From Piscibacillus sp052246295 (GTDB taxonomy: Bacteria; Bacillota; Bacilli; Bacillales; Alkalibacillaceae), in the NCBI GenBank assembly GCA_052246295.1, contig JBQQCO010000003.1: a DNA stretch of 64,000 nt; one strand, given 5' to 3'. A model generated the notes under the pieces. That model was not told the origin of the DNA and did not search any database. It saw only the letters and a program-made list of their open reading frames with translations. The position numbers were made by a program, and so were the translations under genes. Numbering within the stretch: position 1 is the first letter of the stretch; each line of letters begins with the position of its first letter. Positions 33,354 through 42,711 of the stretch are shown piece by piece.

Positions 33354-34931
33354 TTAAGATGGTTCAATTTCAACTGAGAAGTTTTCATCTATGGTCGTGC
33401 TCATCAAGAGATTGGATAACTCTATCGTAAACGTATCACCATTTCCAGGTACGGTGACACCGAATAAATTTCTATCACGGTCCACACTCGTTTTTAAGTG
33501 ACGGTAGTTAACTTCTTCTCCCTCTAAATCTTTAATCGTAAAGTGATTGAAATCAGAAATTTGACCCCCAAAGTACGGTAGTGATACATTAACAGGCGTA
33601 TTAAACTTAGAAGAGGCACCATCGTTCTCTACTCTAAGATATACGTATAAGCCTTCTTTAGTAAAATCAAGATGGTCGATAAAGAATTCATTGCCTGAAA
33701 TCTCACCAATCGATTGATCAACTTCCAACTTCTCTTGATACTTAACCTCTGATGTATCAACATTGAACGCTAGTTTGTCATCTTTAACATAGTGAATTTT
33801 TTTAATCGTAATATCTAATGGATCTGGAAACTCATCTGTAGCTCTTATTGGTAACTTTACGTCATAACCATCTATTTTATCTTTAAAATGGTAAACATTT
33901 TCATCGTTTATATCTGTTTCAACCCCATACAAATTGTGATTCTCGGCTTGAATAAAAAGGGTATTTCCACCCAGTTGATGTTCTAACTTCTCAATAGTTA
34001 AATTGAGTTCGTTCGTATCTATTGTCTTATTGATAGGAATTTCGAATTCATATTGTGCATGTTGTTCTTTATATTCATTCAATGGAATGGTTTGATCAAT
34101 TAGTTGAAGTCGATTGTTATCAAATCCTATCTCGACATCGAACACAAATTCTCCATTGACGTCATCTATTTCTGATTCATCATGATCTAGAGGTAAATAC
34201 CTTATCGCTTGATAGATGCGTCCATCGTGATAAACAGGTTCTCTAGTCATCCAATTGTCTCTAAGCGTATACTCGTTATGTGAAAGGTGAAGTGAACTAT
34301 GCAAACGACCTTCTGGAACGTCACCCACTTTAAAACTATAAAACAGATAAAATCCTTCTGTGTTATACCAAATGCGATCTATTCGAGCATCATTCAAATT
34401 ATTATGTTCTTGAACAAACGTTTGTTTAATTTCATCAACAACTCCAACCTCTTCAGCTCGTTTCAACCCAGGGACTTCTTCGTAAAAGTACTCGTTTAAC
34501 TGCTCTTCTGTCTCAAAAACTGTCCATTCATAAGCAGCATCTCTCTTTTTCATAACTAACTCTCTTAAATCTTCTTGTTCATTCATCATGTAACTGTGTA
34601 ATTTGAAGTAAAAATGTTCTTCTAATCGTTCTTGTCTTTCATTCAATAGTTCAATTTTGTATTGATAAGTATCCAAGTATGATTCTAATTCTTCCAAGCT
34701 CATATCTTCATCATACTCAGTCAAATCCAAGTCAATATCTAAATCATCCGGGTTATCAATTAGTTCCTTCTCTTCTTCTACTTCCTCAAGAGGTTCTTCA
34801 TCAATATCTTCAACCACCCCTTTGGAATCTGGATTAGTCGTCACTTGAATGATAATTACAAACCCAACAAGCAATAGAGCCCCGATCATAACCTGTAAGG
34901 TAATACGTTTATTTATAGTCTTCTCCTTCAA
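33354..34931 (-). CDS. Membrane-anchored protein of unknown function, paralogue 1 (525 aa)
   Basis: One membrane helix (about residues 12-29), then an acidic linker, a predicted coiled-coil helix (LEELESYLDTYQYKIELLNERQERLEE) and a large outer beta-rich part. The region EVPGLKRAEEVGVVDEIKQTF...IDRIWYNTEGFYLFYSF is plainly related to the next gene (IPGLEKAFELGLVQDVEESF...IESIWYNSMGINIIYS), so the two arose by duplication; this copy has an extra helix of about 70 residues. It starts with TTG behind AAGGGGGAG. The N-terminal plan resembles anti-sigma or sensor proteins, but I do not recognise a family. Confidence 0.7.
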   Translation of the reverse strand: MKEKTINKRITLQVMIGALLLVGFVIIIQVTTNPDSKGVVEDIDEEPLEEVEEEKELIDNPDDLDIDLDLTEYDEDMSLEELESYLDTYQYKIELLNERQERLEEHFYFKLHSYMMNEQEDLRELVMKKRDAAYEWTVFETEEQLNEYFYEEVPGLKRAEEVGVVDEIKQTFVQEHNNLNDARIDRIWYNTEGFYLFYSFKVGDVPEGRLHSSLHLSHNEYTLRDNWMTREPVYHDGRIYQAIRYLPLDHDESEIDDVNGEFVFDVEIGFDNNRLQLIDQTIPLNEYKEQHAQYEFEIPINKTIDTNELNLTIEKLEHQLGGNTLFIQAENHNLYGVETDINDENVYHFKDKIDGYDVKLPIRATDEFPDPLDITIKKIHYVKDDKLAFNVDTSEVKYQEKLEVDQSIGEISGNEFFIDHLDFTKEGLYVYLRVENDGASSKFNTPVNVSLPYFGGQISDFNHFTIKDLEGEEVNYRHLKTSVDRDRNLFGVTVPGNGDTFTIELSNLLMSTTIDENFSVEIEPS

Positions 34932-34942
34932 CCTTCTCCCCC

Positions 34943-36304
34943 TTACTCATCTAGTGACAAGTCAACCTCAAATGTTGTTCTCTCTGTAATTGATTTTGGA
35001 TAAGTCAAATCTGATATGGTAATTTCCAATTCTTCTGCTTCCTCAAAAAGCTTCTTAGGAATAGAAATTCCACTCCCAACAATACCTATTTCACTCGTGA
35101 AATCATTGCCATCTTGGTCGACTACTGACATTACGTTATTAAACTCCTCACCACGTTTAGCAAATTGACTTAGAATATGATCTGCTTGAAGGCCACTCAT
35201 TTGTGGTTTAACCCTTAGCTCAACTATATAATCACTTTGTCTGTTCATTACTGTGGAAAGTATATAATCTACACTATTAACCGTAGCAATTTTTTCGTCG
35301 ACAACTTTGTTATCTTTACCTATGAATTCCTCTGTGTTGAGAGTAAAAGTAAATTCATCATCACTTATTAAAATTACTTTACTTAGTCTAAAATCCACCT
35401 CTCCCACATAATCCTCCGTATTATACATTTCTATTTCAAACGGGTCTTGAATATAATCATTAAACATCACGGTGCTACTACGGGTATTAATTTCACCCTC
35501 TACAGCAAATAATCTACTATTATTAGATTCATAATCTAATAATAAATAATTACCATGTATACGTCGCTTCACCTTACTTAGAGACAATTTCAAATCCTCT
35601 TCCTCATATAAAACCTCATCTAAAGGTACATCAAACGCATATTTGTCTTCTTTTTCTTTCTCAAAAACTAACGGAAGATCTTTACCTAATAAATTGTGGT
35701 CACCAGATTGATTCATTAATGCAATATCATATGTATAGTTGTCATCAACTTGAGTTAGTATGTCACCTTGATTGTTTTTAAGCGGCTCTATTTGAACAAG
35801 TGAATACAGCTTATCCTCAAATATAAAGAATCCTGCCCCTCGTTTATTAATTGCTCCACTTTCATCATGGCGAAAGGAGGCATGATAACCCTCTTCATCT
35901 TCACGGTATTCAGTACTATATATAATATTAATCCCCATAGAGTTATACCAAATAGATTCAATCATAAATTCATTCTCGTCTTGGTCAAAAACAAAACTTT
36001 CTTCAACATCTTGTACTAATCCTAGCTCAAAAGCTTTCTCTAACCCCGGAATAGAACTCGAAAACCTTTCTATTAACTCTTCCTTTGAGTATACTTCCAT
36101 ATAATTAGGTTTATACTGTTCTTCTTCTTCAACAAAATCCTCTGGGTTGGCTTCTAGTGACTCTTCCTCTTCTTCCTGCTCCGATTCAAGAGTCAACGTT
36201 TTCTCAGTAGGTTCTGTTGTAAATTGTGTATATAGGATGAATACTATGGCCATCACAACGACGATTCCAATCTGATAAGGTTTCATTGTTTTTCTCTTTG
36301 ACAT
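34943..36304 (-). CDS. Membrane-anchored protein of unknown function, paralogue 2 (453 aa)
   Basis: The same plan as its neighbour: basic start, one helix (about residues 10-26), a very acidic linker (EQEEEEESLEANPEDFVEEEEQ) and a long outer region with the shared motif ESIWYNSMGINIIYS. It lies 11 bases before the paralogue start, so they are co-transcribed. The outer regions show repeated short beta-strand patterns (for example DDEFTFTLNTEEF) found in both. Function unknown; a role at the cell surface is all that can be said. Confidence 0.7.
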   Translation of the reverse strand: MSKRKTMKPYQIGIVVVMAIVFILYTQFTTEPTEKTLTLESEQEEEEESLEANPEDFVEEEEQYKPNYMEVYSKEELIERFSSSIPGLEKAFELGLVQDVEESFVFDQDENEFMIESIWYNSMGINIIYSTEYREDEEGYHASFRHDESGAINKRGAGFFIFEDKLYSLVQIEPLKNNQGDILTQVDDNYTYDIALMNQSGDHNLLGKDLPLVFEKEKEDKYAFDVPLDEVLYEEEDLKLSLSKVKRRIHGNYLLLDYESNNSRLFAVEGEINTRSSTVMFNDYIQDPFEIEMYNTEDYVGEVDFRLSKVILISDDEFTFTLNTEEFIGKDNKVVDEKIATVNSVDYILSTVMNRQSDYIVELRVKPQMSGLQADHILSQFAKRGEEFNNVMSVVDQDGNDFTSEIGIVGSGISIPKKLFEEAEELEITISDLTYPKSITERTTFEVDLSLDE

Positions 36305-36314
36305 AGGTCACTAC

Positions 36315-36854
36315 TCACTCCCAAACTCTCTCAATCTTACTATCTTTACCTAACGTAATTTTATATACATCCGGATTTTTTAGGCTTTTCCACTCTTCAA
36401 AACCATATTGACGATCAAAATGGTTTAACATCAATATCATCAAGTTACCGTGCGTCACAATGATTGTTGATTTAACTCTTCCAAGTTTAATAGCTTCAAT
36501 TATAGGTAAAAAGCGCTGCATCGCTTCGAAACTAGATTCCCCACCTGGCAATTTAAAATGTAAGTCTTTAAAGGACTGTTCCAAGGGCTCCATAAAGTTA
36601 TCTAGCGTTTGACCGCTTAGTATCCGCTCTTTTAAATCTTCATGGACATAGATATCCAAATTTTTAGATTCAGCAGTTGGTAAAATTGAATGGACAGCCC
36701 TTGTGTATGGGCTTGTGATTATTTGTTCTACAGCTATATTTTCAAAGAAATCAGCTAGTTGCTGAGATTGATCTTTCCCTTTGTTTGTTAACTCACAATT
36801 AGGAGCTTGTCCAGTTGCTTGACAATGTCTAACTAAATAGATGACCTTTTCCAT
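36315..36854 (-). CDS. Histidine phosphatase (phosphoglycerate mutase-like)
   Basis: A 179-residue phosphatase. The catalytic motif is LVRHCQATG, with Cys where most members have Gly (RHG); the phosphohistidine itself is kept. The second histidine lies in IIVTHGNLMILML. Segments ELTNKGKDQSQQLADFF and SPYTRAVHSILPTAE are as expected. GGAGGAGG fits the ATG at 36854. Substrate unknown. It precedes the paralogous pair by 10 bases and may be in their operon. Confidence 0.85.
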   Translation of the reverse strand: MEKVIYLVRHCQATGQAPNCELTNKGKDQSQQLADFFENIAVEQIITSPYTRAVHSILPTAESKNLDIYVHEDLKERILSGQTLDNFMEPLEQSFKDLHFKLPGGESSFEAMQRFLPIIEAIKLGRVKSTIIVTHGNLMILMLNHFDRQYGFEEWKSLKNPDVYKITLGKDSKIERVWE

Positions 36855-36930
36855 ATTTGTAACCTCCTCCAAACTTTATTTCGACAAAAATATGTAAAAT
36901 CCTTGAATGTATTCATTTTATATAGTAAAA

Positions 36931-36965
36931 AAATAGGTGGTGGAGCCAGTCTCCACCACCTATTT
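36931..36965 (-). terminator. Terminator of the lipoprotein gene
   Basis: AAATAGGTGGTGGAG and CTCCACCACCTATTT form a perfect 15-bp stem. It begins at the stop codon of the lipoprotein gene. Confidence 0.85.
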
Positions 36966-37550
36966 TTCGTCTACTTTAATTTTCATTAAAAATGCTACTC
37001 TATTATTATTTCTTAACTCATCTAAGGAGTCAAAATCCTCTATGGCACTTTCAGAATCGCTTTGATAAAAAGTAGCGATTGTGTATTCTTCCCCTGCTTC
37101 AAGTTCCGTTGAGCCTTCAATTAGATAACCATGTGAGGTTGGAAAGCCTTGTTCTAATAATGTATCCATTTTTGAAGTATAAGTTCCACGACTGTCCTCA
37201 CTATAACTATAAAGTCTTAAGTCTAATTTTTCATCAGCAGGGTCTATGATTGTCCAACCAATTGACTCTGAATCCACATTAATATTCTCATCTATTGAAC
37301 GTATTTGACCTTGTTCACCGCTCACTTCGGTACCATACTCAAAAACTTCTATCCACAAATCCATTTTTGTGTTTTCTGAATCATGGTATGTGATATCAAA
37401 TTCAAAAATCGGCCCTAAACTCAATCGTTCAGCTGCTTGCTTAGTATCAAATTCTTCAAGCGGCTCAATTGTTGCAAGACCTTTTTTGCTTTCTGTTGCA
37501 CTACAAGCCATTAACAATAATAACAATAACAACACAAAATACTTTCTCAT
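36960..37550 (-). CDS. Putative lipoprotein, unknown function
   Basis: A 196-residue protein with a short signal peptide and lipobox LMAC (Cys 16). The rest looks like one beta-rich domain (YHDSENTKMDLWIEVFEYGTEV..., IATFYQSDSESAIEDF). No family recognised. It lies 14 bases after the racemase gene and probably shares its transcript. Confidence 0.68.
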   Translation of the reverse strand: MRKYFVLLLLLLLMACSATESKKGLATIEPLEEFDTKQAAERLSLGPIFEFDITYHDSENTKMDLWIEVFEYGTEVSGEQGQIRSIDENINVDSESIGWTIIDPADEKLDLRLYSYSEDSRGTYTSKMDTLLEQGFPTSHGYLIEGSTELEAGEEYTIATFYQSDSESAIEDFDSLDELRNNNRVAFLMKIKVDEK

Positions 37551-37564
37551 ATTCCCTTTATCTC

Positions 37565-38260
37565 CTATTCTTCCTCAAGCGCAACTTTTACAGCTTTATT
37601 GGCGTGCATAATCGTTGTGTCAAAGACTGGAACATCAACATCGTGTTCGTTAATCAATAACCCAATTTCAGTACATCCAAGAATTATACCTTCTGCTCCT
37701 TGATTAACCAACTCTTGAATGACATTTAAATAATAAGCTTTAGATTCTCCTTTTAATTCCCCATGTACAAGCTCATTGAAAATAATGTCATTTATTTTGT
37801 CCTGCTGCTCTTCTTTTGGAACATTCACTTCTAACCCATACTCTTCAATACGTTCTTTATAAAAAGGTTGTTCCATCGTATATTTGGTTCCGATCAAACC
37901 TACTTTTTTAAGCCCTTTATCTAATATAGCTTCCGCTGTCGCATCTGCAATATGCAGTATAGGAATTGTAATACGTTCTTCAATAATCTCTACGACTTTG
38001 TGCATCGTATTAGTCGCCAATATGATAAAATCTGCTCCTGCAAGCTCTAAAGATCTCGCAGCATACCATAGGGAGTCGCCCGCTTTCCACCATTCACCTT
38101 TAGTCTGATTCTCTTCAATTGGAGCAAAATCCACACTATACATAATAATTTGAGCAGAATGCAGTCCACCTAATTCTTGATTTACTTTTTCGTTGATTAA
38201 CCGGTAATAAGTTGCTGATGATTCCCAACTCATACCTCCAATTACACCAATGGTTTTCAT
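37565..38260 (-). CDS. Aspartate/glutamate racemase family protein (YgeA/RacX type)
   Basis: A 231-residue cofactor-free racemase-like enzyme. It has GVIGGMSWESSATYYRLIN at the start and the second catalytic cysteine in IILGCTEIGLLI. The first cysteine position is replaced: the motif reads LATNTMHKV where LCTNTMHK is usual in YgeA. Family members lacking this cysteine are known and may be one-sided racemases or isomerases, so activity is uncertain. The ATG at 38260 has GGAGAGGTG; an earlier in-frame start has none. Confidence 0.82.
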   Translation of the reverse strand: MKTIGVIGGMSWESSATYYRLINEKVNQELGGLHSAQIIMYSVDFAPIEENQTKGEWWKAGDSLWYAARSLELAGADFIILATNTMHKVVEIIEERITIPILHIADATAEAILDKGLKKVGLIGTKYTMEQPFYKERIEEYGLEVNVPKEEQQDKINDIIFNELVHGELKGESKAYYLNVIQELVNQGAEGIILGCTEIGLLINEHDVDVPVFDTTIMHANKAVKVALEEE

Positions 38261-38305
38261 AATTTCACCTCTCCTCGACATTACCCGGGAAATATTTTCA
38301 CAAAA

Positions 38306-39214
38306 CTACAAATTTATATCTGTAGATTCGACAAGTTGTATCCCATAGTGGTCTATTAATGCTTTCCAAGCTTTTTCGTTTTCTTCCTCAAATCCCGGAA
38401 TGCAACTCATCCCATCTGATAAAACATAGATGTTCTTCAACCATTTTATATCATCAGAGAAATGTTCTACAATTTGTCGAACTGATTCATACACGCAATG
38501 AGATTCTGCTTCACCTGCTATAATGACTTTATCAAACTGTCTTACATACTTTAATAGATCTTCGTTTGTTTGATTTTCTCGACTATACTCGGGTTTAATA
38601 ATTCCGTACATTTCACTTAACGGGTCTTGACCTTTAACTACTTTAGTCACCTTCGTTTGTCGAGCAATGGAGTGAAAATGAACCATTCTAGAGAATTGAC
38701 TCTCTAAAGCAGCTCCAGGTGTTCCCATAATACAATGATATGGCCAGATGCATAGATTTTTTTGACCTTTTTCTTCTAATTTACGTACATAGTCTATACT
38801 AGCTTTCTTCTCTTTAACCGGAATCCATTTTTCATCTTTCAAGTCTTCAGAAGTTATAATCGTAAGTGGCTCGGGGTGCTTACCTTCAGAATCTACCCAC
38901 CATGATGGATGGAAAATTTGATTTAACTCATGTGTATCTAATGAAACAGCGATGTTTGTAATTTTATCTAAGTTGTTATATAAAAATTTAGTCGTTCGTT
39001 CTACATCTTTGTGAGCTCCAGGTACACCTAAAGCCCCTTCTTCCATGAAATCATTTTGAATATCAATTCCTAAGTAAAGTACTTTTTGTTGGTCTTCATG
39101 TGAAGGCTTAATATCTTCATTTAGTGCTAACGAAACAACTTCATTCAAGTCAACTTTTTCATATGTACCTATTTTTGCGACATTCACAATCTTTTCAAAA
39201 GATGTGTTAATCAT
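38306..39214 (-). CDS. Isochorismatase-like cysteine hydrolase (nicotinamidase-related)
   Basis: A 302-residue hydrolase of the cysteine-amidase fold. Catalytic Asp 51 lies in LGIDIQNDF, the cis-peptide/lysine region and the nucleophile cysteine in GEAESHCVYESV. The core WPYHCIMGTPGAAL and SLDTHELNQIFHPSWW match nicotinamidases, but the protein is longer than the usual 180-220 residues because of an N-terminal 45-residue extension and internal loops. Substrate not assigned. Confidence 0.8.
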   Translation of the reverse strand: MINTSFEKIVNVAKIGTYEKVDLNEVVSLALNEDIKPSHEDQQKVLYLGIDIQNDFMEEGALGVPGAHKDVERTTKFLYNNLDKITNIAVSLDTHELNQIFHPSWWVDSEGKHPEPLTIITSEDLKDEKWIPVKEKKASIDYVRKLEEKGQKNLCIWPYHCIMGTPGAALESQFSRMVHFHSIARQTKVTKVVKGQDPLSEMYGIIKPEYSRENQTNEDLLKYVRQFDKVIIAGEAESHCVYESVRQIVEHFSDDIKWLKNIYVLSDGMSCIPGFEEENEKAWKALIDHYGIQLVESTDINL

Positions 39215-39279
39215 GTCATCCCCTCCCTATGATATATTATAAACGATATGGAGTTGACTTTCATTTTTCCAAATTTCTG

Positions 39280-39310
39280 TTGACCCTAACGTTACGTCAT
39301 AGCTTAAAGT
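39280..39310 (+). promoter_or_regulatory. MerR-type promoter (19-bp spacer) with Mta-like operator
   Basis: TTGACC and TAAAGT are 19 bases apart, the long spacer typical of MerR-controlled promoters. The spacer contains CTAACGTTACGTCA, which resembles the Mta operator of B. subtilis as I recall it. It drives the MerR gene itself. Confidence 0.6.
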
Positions 39311-39327
39311 AAAATTGAGGTGATGAG

Positions 39328-40092
39328 ATGTATCAAGTTAAGGAAGTATCTGAACTGTCGGGAGTTAGTGTGCGCACACTTCACCACTATGACAAAATAG
39401 GATTATTAAAACCGTCTAATGTTAAAGAAAATGGGTACCGATTATATAACGATGAGAACCTTCAACAACTACAGCAAATTTTATTCTTTAAGGAACTTGA
39501 TTTTTCTCTACAAGAAATCAAAGAATTTCTGTCTGATGAAACGTTCGATCAAACTGAAGCCTTACTCAACCACAAAACATTATTAGAGAAGAGAAAGCAT
39601 CGCCTCGAGAAGCTAATTAATACGATTGACGAAACGATTTATTCAATGAAGGAGGGTAAAGAAATGAGTAAGAAAAAGATGTTTGAAAGCTTTAGCATGG
39701 TTGAGATTAATGCTCATCAACAAAAATATGCTAAAGAAACAAAAGATAAATACGGTCATACGGATGCCTATAAACAATCTCAACAACGAGCTTCACAGTA
39801 CACCGAACAAGATTGGCAATCCATACAAGAACAGTCGAACAGTATTTATACTCGATTAGCTAACTTGATGGATCACCCAGCGGATGATGAAGACGTACAA
39901 AAAGTCATCGGTGAATGGCATTCGTTAATTAACGACAACTTTTATGAATGCCCACCCGAAATGTTTAAAGGATTAGGTGATATGTATGTTAGCGACGAAC
40001 GATTCACCCAAAACATTGATCAATATGGCAACGGCTTAGCCGAGTTCATGAAAGATGCTATGCACATTTATAGTGATAACATGACTAAATAG
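39328..40092 (+). CDS. MerR-family regulator with TipAS domain (Mta-like)
   Basis: A 254-residue activator: winged HTH at the start (YQVKEVSELSGVSVRTLHHYDKIGLLKPS), a long dimer coiled coil (KHRLEKLINTIDETIYSMKEG), then a TipAS antibiotic-recognition domain (SIYTRLANLMDHPADDEDVQKVIGEWHSLINDNFYECPPEMFKGLG). B. subtilis Mta, which turns on multidrug exporters, is 257 residues long. AGGTGATGAG precedes the ATG. A MerR-type promoter lies upstream, implying autoregulation. No drug exporter is adjacent. Confidence 0.87.
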   Translation: MYQVKEVSELSGVSVRTLHHYDKIGLLKPSNVKENGYRLYNDENLQQLQQILFFKELDFSLQEIKEFLSDETFDQTEALLNHKTLLEKRKHRLEKLINTIDETIYSMKEGKEMSKKKMFESFSMVEINAHQQKYAKETKDKYGHTDAYKQSQQRASQYTEQDWQSIQEQSNSIYTRLANLMDHPADDEDVQKVIGEWHSLINDNFYECPPEMFKGLGDMYVSDERFTQNIDQYGNGLAEFMKDAMHIYSDNMTK

Positions 40093-40161
40093 AAAGCTGA
40101 TGGTATTGTGACGATAACAGCCCACGTCCGGAGCCTGTAGTAAGTTTGACTTAGCATGTTT

Positions 40162-40423
40162 GAGGCTGGGACAAAACAATTTTTAACCTAGAGAAAGACG
40201 AATATTAGGGTGCTTGTGACTCCTAATATTCGTCTTCATTTTTTTGCCATGTCAAAATGCTTCGCTTACCGCAGGCACGGCTTCAACTTCACAAAACTCA
40301 CTCTTGTTCGTTTGGTGGGATTTTCAGCTCGTGCTGTTCCTGCAGGTGTCTCAGCATTTTGACAAGGCTAATAGCACTCAATGTTCGTTTTCTGATAAGC
40401 TACTTTTCTTTTGTCCCAGCCTC
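40162..40423 (+). mobile_element. Element X: 262-bp non-coding repeat with perfect 15-bp terminal inverted repeats
   Basis: GAGGCTGGGACAAAA at the left end and its exact complement at the right end enclose a sequence with an inner hairpin (AGACGAATATTAGG/CCTAATATTCGTCT). It is related in inverted orientation to element Y at 47191-47564. Part of it (GCACGGCTTCAACTT, CAGCTCGTGCTGTTCC) is shared with element Z. A reading frame crosses it into the recombinase gene from 40244, but this is a chance fusion. The stretch 40093-40161 before it shows nothing I can name. Confidence 0.85.
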
Positions 40424-41932
40424 CTTAAAAATTTTTTAGCCGACACCAAAACCGAACGTTCTCTAACAGACAAAAAGCAGGCTATTAAAATGTTTTTGTC
40501 GGAGATTGAACTTAGAGTATTAGGTGTTAATTTTTCGGAGTGTTATAAATATCTTAATAAAATTAATAGCAAGAAAGTTAAAGTTGAGAGAGAAAAAGGA
40601 AAACATAAATTTATTCCAATAGATATACACAACAGAATAATCTCTTTAGCCATTCGGGATTTACGTAATGAGAATTTACGTCTTACCCAACGCGCAGCTG
40701 CTTGTATGATTGTTTTATTAGCTGAAACTGGAATGCGGATTGGCGAATTTAGAATTTTGGAAGTAGATAGCTTGGAGAAAATAAGTATTAAAGGTGAATC
40801 CGAAGTCTTTTATTATCTCAACTTTAAGACTTTTAAAACAGTGAAAGAAAAAGATTTTAAGTGGACTAGAAGTTTTATTACAGAAAACGCCCTAATTGCT
40901 TATAAAACACTTACCGAGATATTTAGAGAGAGAAGAAAGTCAGATTACTTATTTGTTAAGGAAAGTGGAACAGAAGTATCAAAAACCTTATTACGATATC
41001 GCCTAGTGGAGTTCTTTTATCGACATCAAAATGATTTACAGCTCGATAAAATTATGGACCACGAAATAAGCCAGTTTGCCGTGACAAGAAAGAGAAATTT
41101 CAAATCTGCAAAATTTATTCCAGATGATGAAATGGATAGAGATATTTACTATGTTACCTTCCATCAATATCGGGTCGTACTAGCTTCGATTTTATACAAT
41201 AAAGGTTATCATCTAGATTTCATTCGCCAACATATGAACCATTTAACCGAAGAAATGACCAAACATTATATTCGCCTTAAAGAAATCGAAAAATTAGAGG
41301 TAAATGCCATCGAGACGTTGCAGAAGAGGTCATCGAAGGACGGTTCAACACTTATATCAGATGCAAATGAAGCCTCTGATAAATATATAAGAGAAGAACT
41401 ACAATCTGTACAGTATCAGGAGATTTATAACCAGATTAATAGGTTTCTGAAAAAGAATAAATTTAACATTTTCACAGATATAAATGAAATTATAGATAGA
41501 CTTTCAAGAACTGATCACCCGATTGCAGACATGGAATTGGGTATATGTGCGAAGTCCTTCAACAAACTCTGCGAACGAAATGAATATATATCAAGTATTA
41601 ATGATGCCTATTATCTTGGTGTTCAGATTCATTCATTAGATGATTTACCATATTCGGTAAAACGATTCCGCGAAAAGACGAGTATCATTGCATACAATGA
41701 AAAATTGTACAAGAAAAACCAAAAATATCGTAACGAATTTGAAAGAGAATTAAAAGGTATTAGAAAATATATTGAGCGAAAGTTAAATCCAGAGTTAATG
41801 TTGCTTAAAGATGAAATTTGTGACATTGGTTTTGAAGGAGTTCATAACAAATACCCCAAACTTACGGAGATTATCGGAAACATCAGTGATATTGAAAAGG
41901 AAGTGCAGAAATGGAACGAGAAAACATTATAG
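40424..41932 (+). pseudogene. Tn554-type tyrosine recombinase (TnpB), N-terminally truncated
   Basis: About 500 residues related to TnpB of Tn554. The catalytic set is intact: ETGMRIGEFRIL (Arg I), TFHQYRVVLAS (His-x-x-Arg), IRQHMNHLTEE (His) and the tyrosine in MTKHYIRL. Compared with about 630 residues in Tn554 it lacks over 100 from the N-terminus, where element X ends. No start with a ribosome site is evident; the first ATG in frame is at 40489. The TnpC-like gene follows with a 22-base overlap. TnpA is absent, so this is a remnant. Confidence 0.75.
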
Positions 41933-42483
41933 ATGCCACTCAGGAACGTTTAGAACAATTCAATTTAGGTGGTTTAAATCGTTATAAGGAAAGTACCCAA
42001 GAACAGTTTATTACGATTGAACAATACTTTCTTGAAACCGAGGAACGGATCAAAAAAGCTCTTGAAGAAATTAAGTCCATAAACTTCAATATTCGAGGGA
42101 TATGTAATGCAACAAATATTTCTAAAAGTACCATTTACAACAAGCCGAATACATTGCGTTTATATATTGAGAAACGTATTGATGTGATTGAAAAGCAAGA
42201 CATACTACCAAAAAGCAAACAAGGGAAGACACAGGAACGAATGGCAGAACTTGAGGCTTTTCTTGATAAGTCCATTATAGACCAAATAGAATTTAATAAT
42301 TTGAAAGTACATAATGAAGATTTGCAAGATGAGGTTAATCGACTTGCCAATAAAAATGAACTTTTAAACTTGGAACGTGCCGAGCTTGTTAAAAAAATAA
42401 ATGAAATGGAGTTAGAACTTAGGAAATTACGAAATAAAAAAGGAAATGTCATTCCATATAATCAGGATAAAGTTAAGGTATGA
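41911..42483 (+). CDS. tnpC: Tn554 TnpC-like protein (DUF6262 type)
   Basis: A 190-residue accessory transposition protein. It has an HTH (INFNIRGICNATNISKSTIYNKPNTLRLYIEKRI) and a long C-terminal coiled coil (HNEDLQDEVNRLANKNELLNLERAEL...). This plan is that of the third gene of Tn554-type elements. AAGGAAGTG precedes the ATG. It overlaps the truncated TnpB gene and ends the recombinase part of the island. The space to 42640 is AT-rich, with no gene seen. Confidence 0.72.
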   Translation: MERENIIDATQERLEQFNLGGLNRYKESTQEQFITIEQYFLETEERIKKALEEIKSINFNIRGICNATNISKSTIYNKPNTLRLYIEKRIDVIEKQDILPKSKQGKTQERMAELEAFLDKSIIDQIEFNNLKVHNEDLQDEVNRLANKNELLNLERAELVKKINEMELELRKLRNKKGNVIPYNQDKVKV

Positions 42484-42641
42484 CTTATTAAAAATCCTGA
42501 TGGGAATAGAATTGTATAAGGGGCTTCCCTATTAAAAATAGAATATAAAGAGCAGCAAAGCAATAAACGGTTTTGTTACATATCGCATAAAACTATTTTA
42601 AAATTTTACTGCTTATTGTTATGGTACTTTTGTTTACAAAA

Positions 42642-42673
42642 TAAATGGGTCAGTTCAGAGACTAACCCATTTA
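42642..42673 (-). terminator. Terminator of cadD
   Basis: TAAATGGGTCAGT and ACTAACCCATTTA form a stem with one mismatch downstream of cadD on the minus strand. Confidence 0.7.
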
Positions 42674-42711
42674 TTATAAATTTGTCATTCCCAGTTAAGC
42701 TAAACCACCCG

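Noticed and set aside
40244..40433. N-terminal extension of the recombinase frame
   Set aside because: This part is element X translated by chance; its start is a TTG without a ribosome site.
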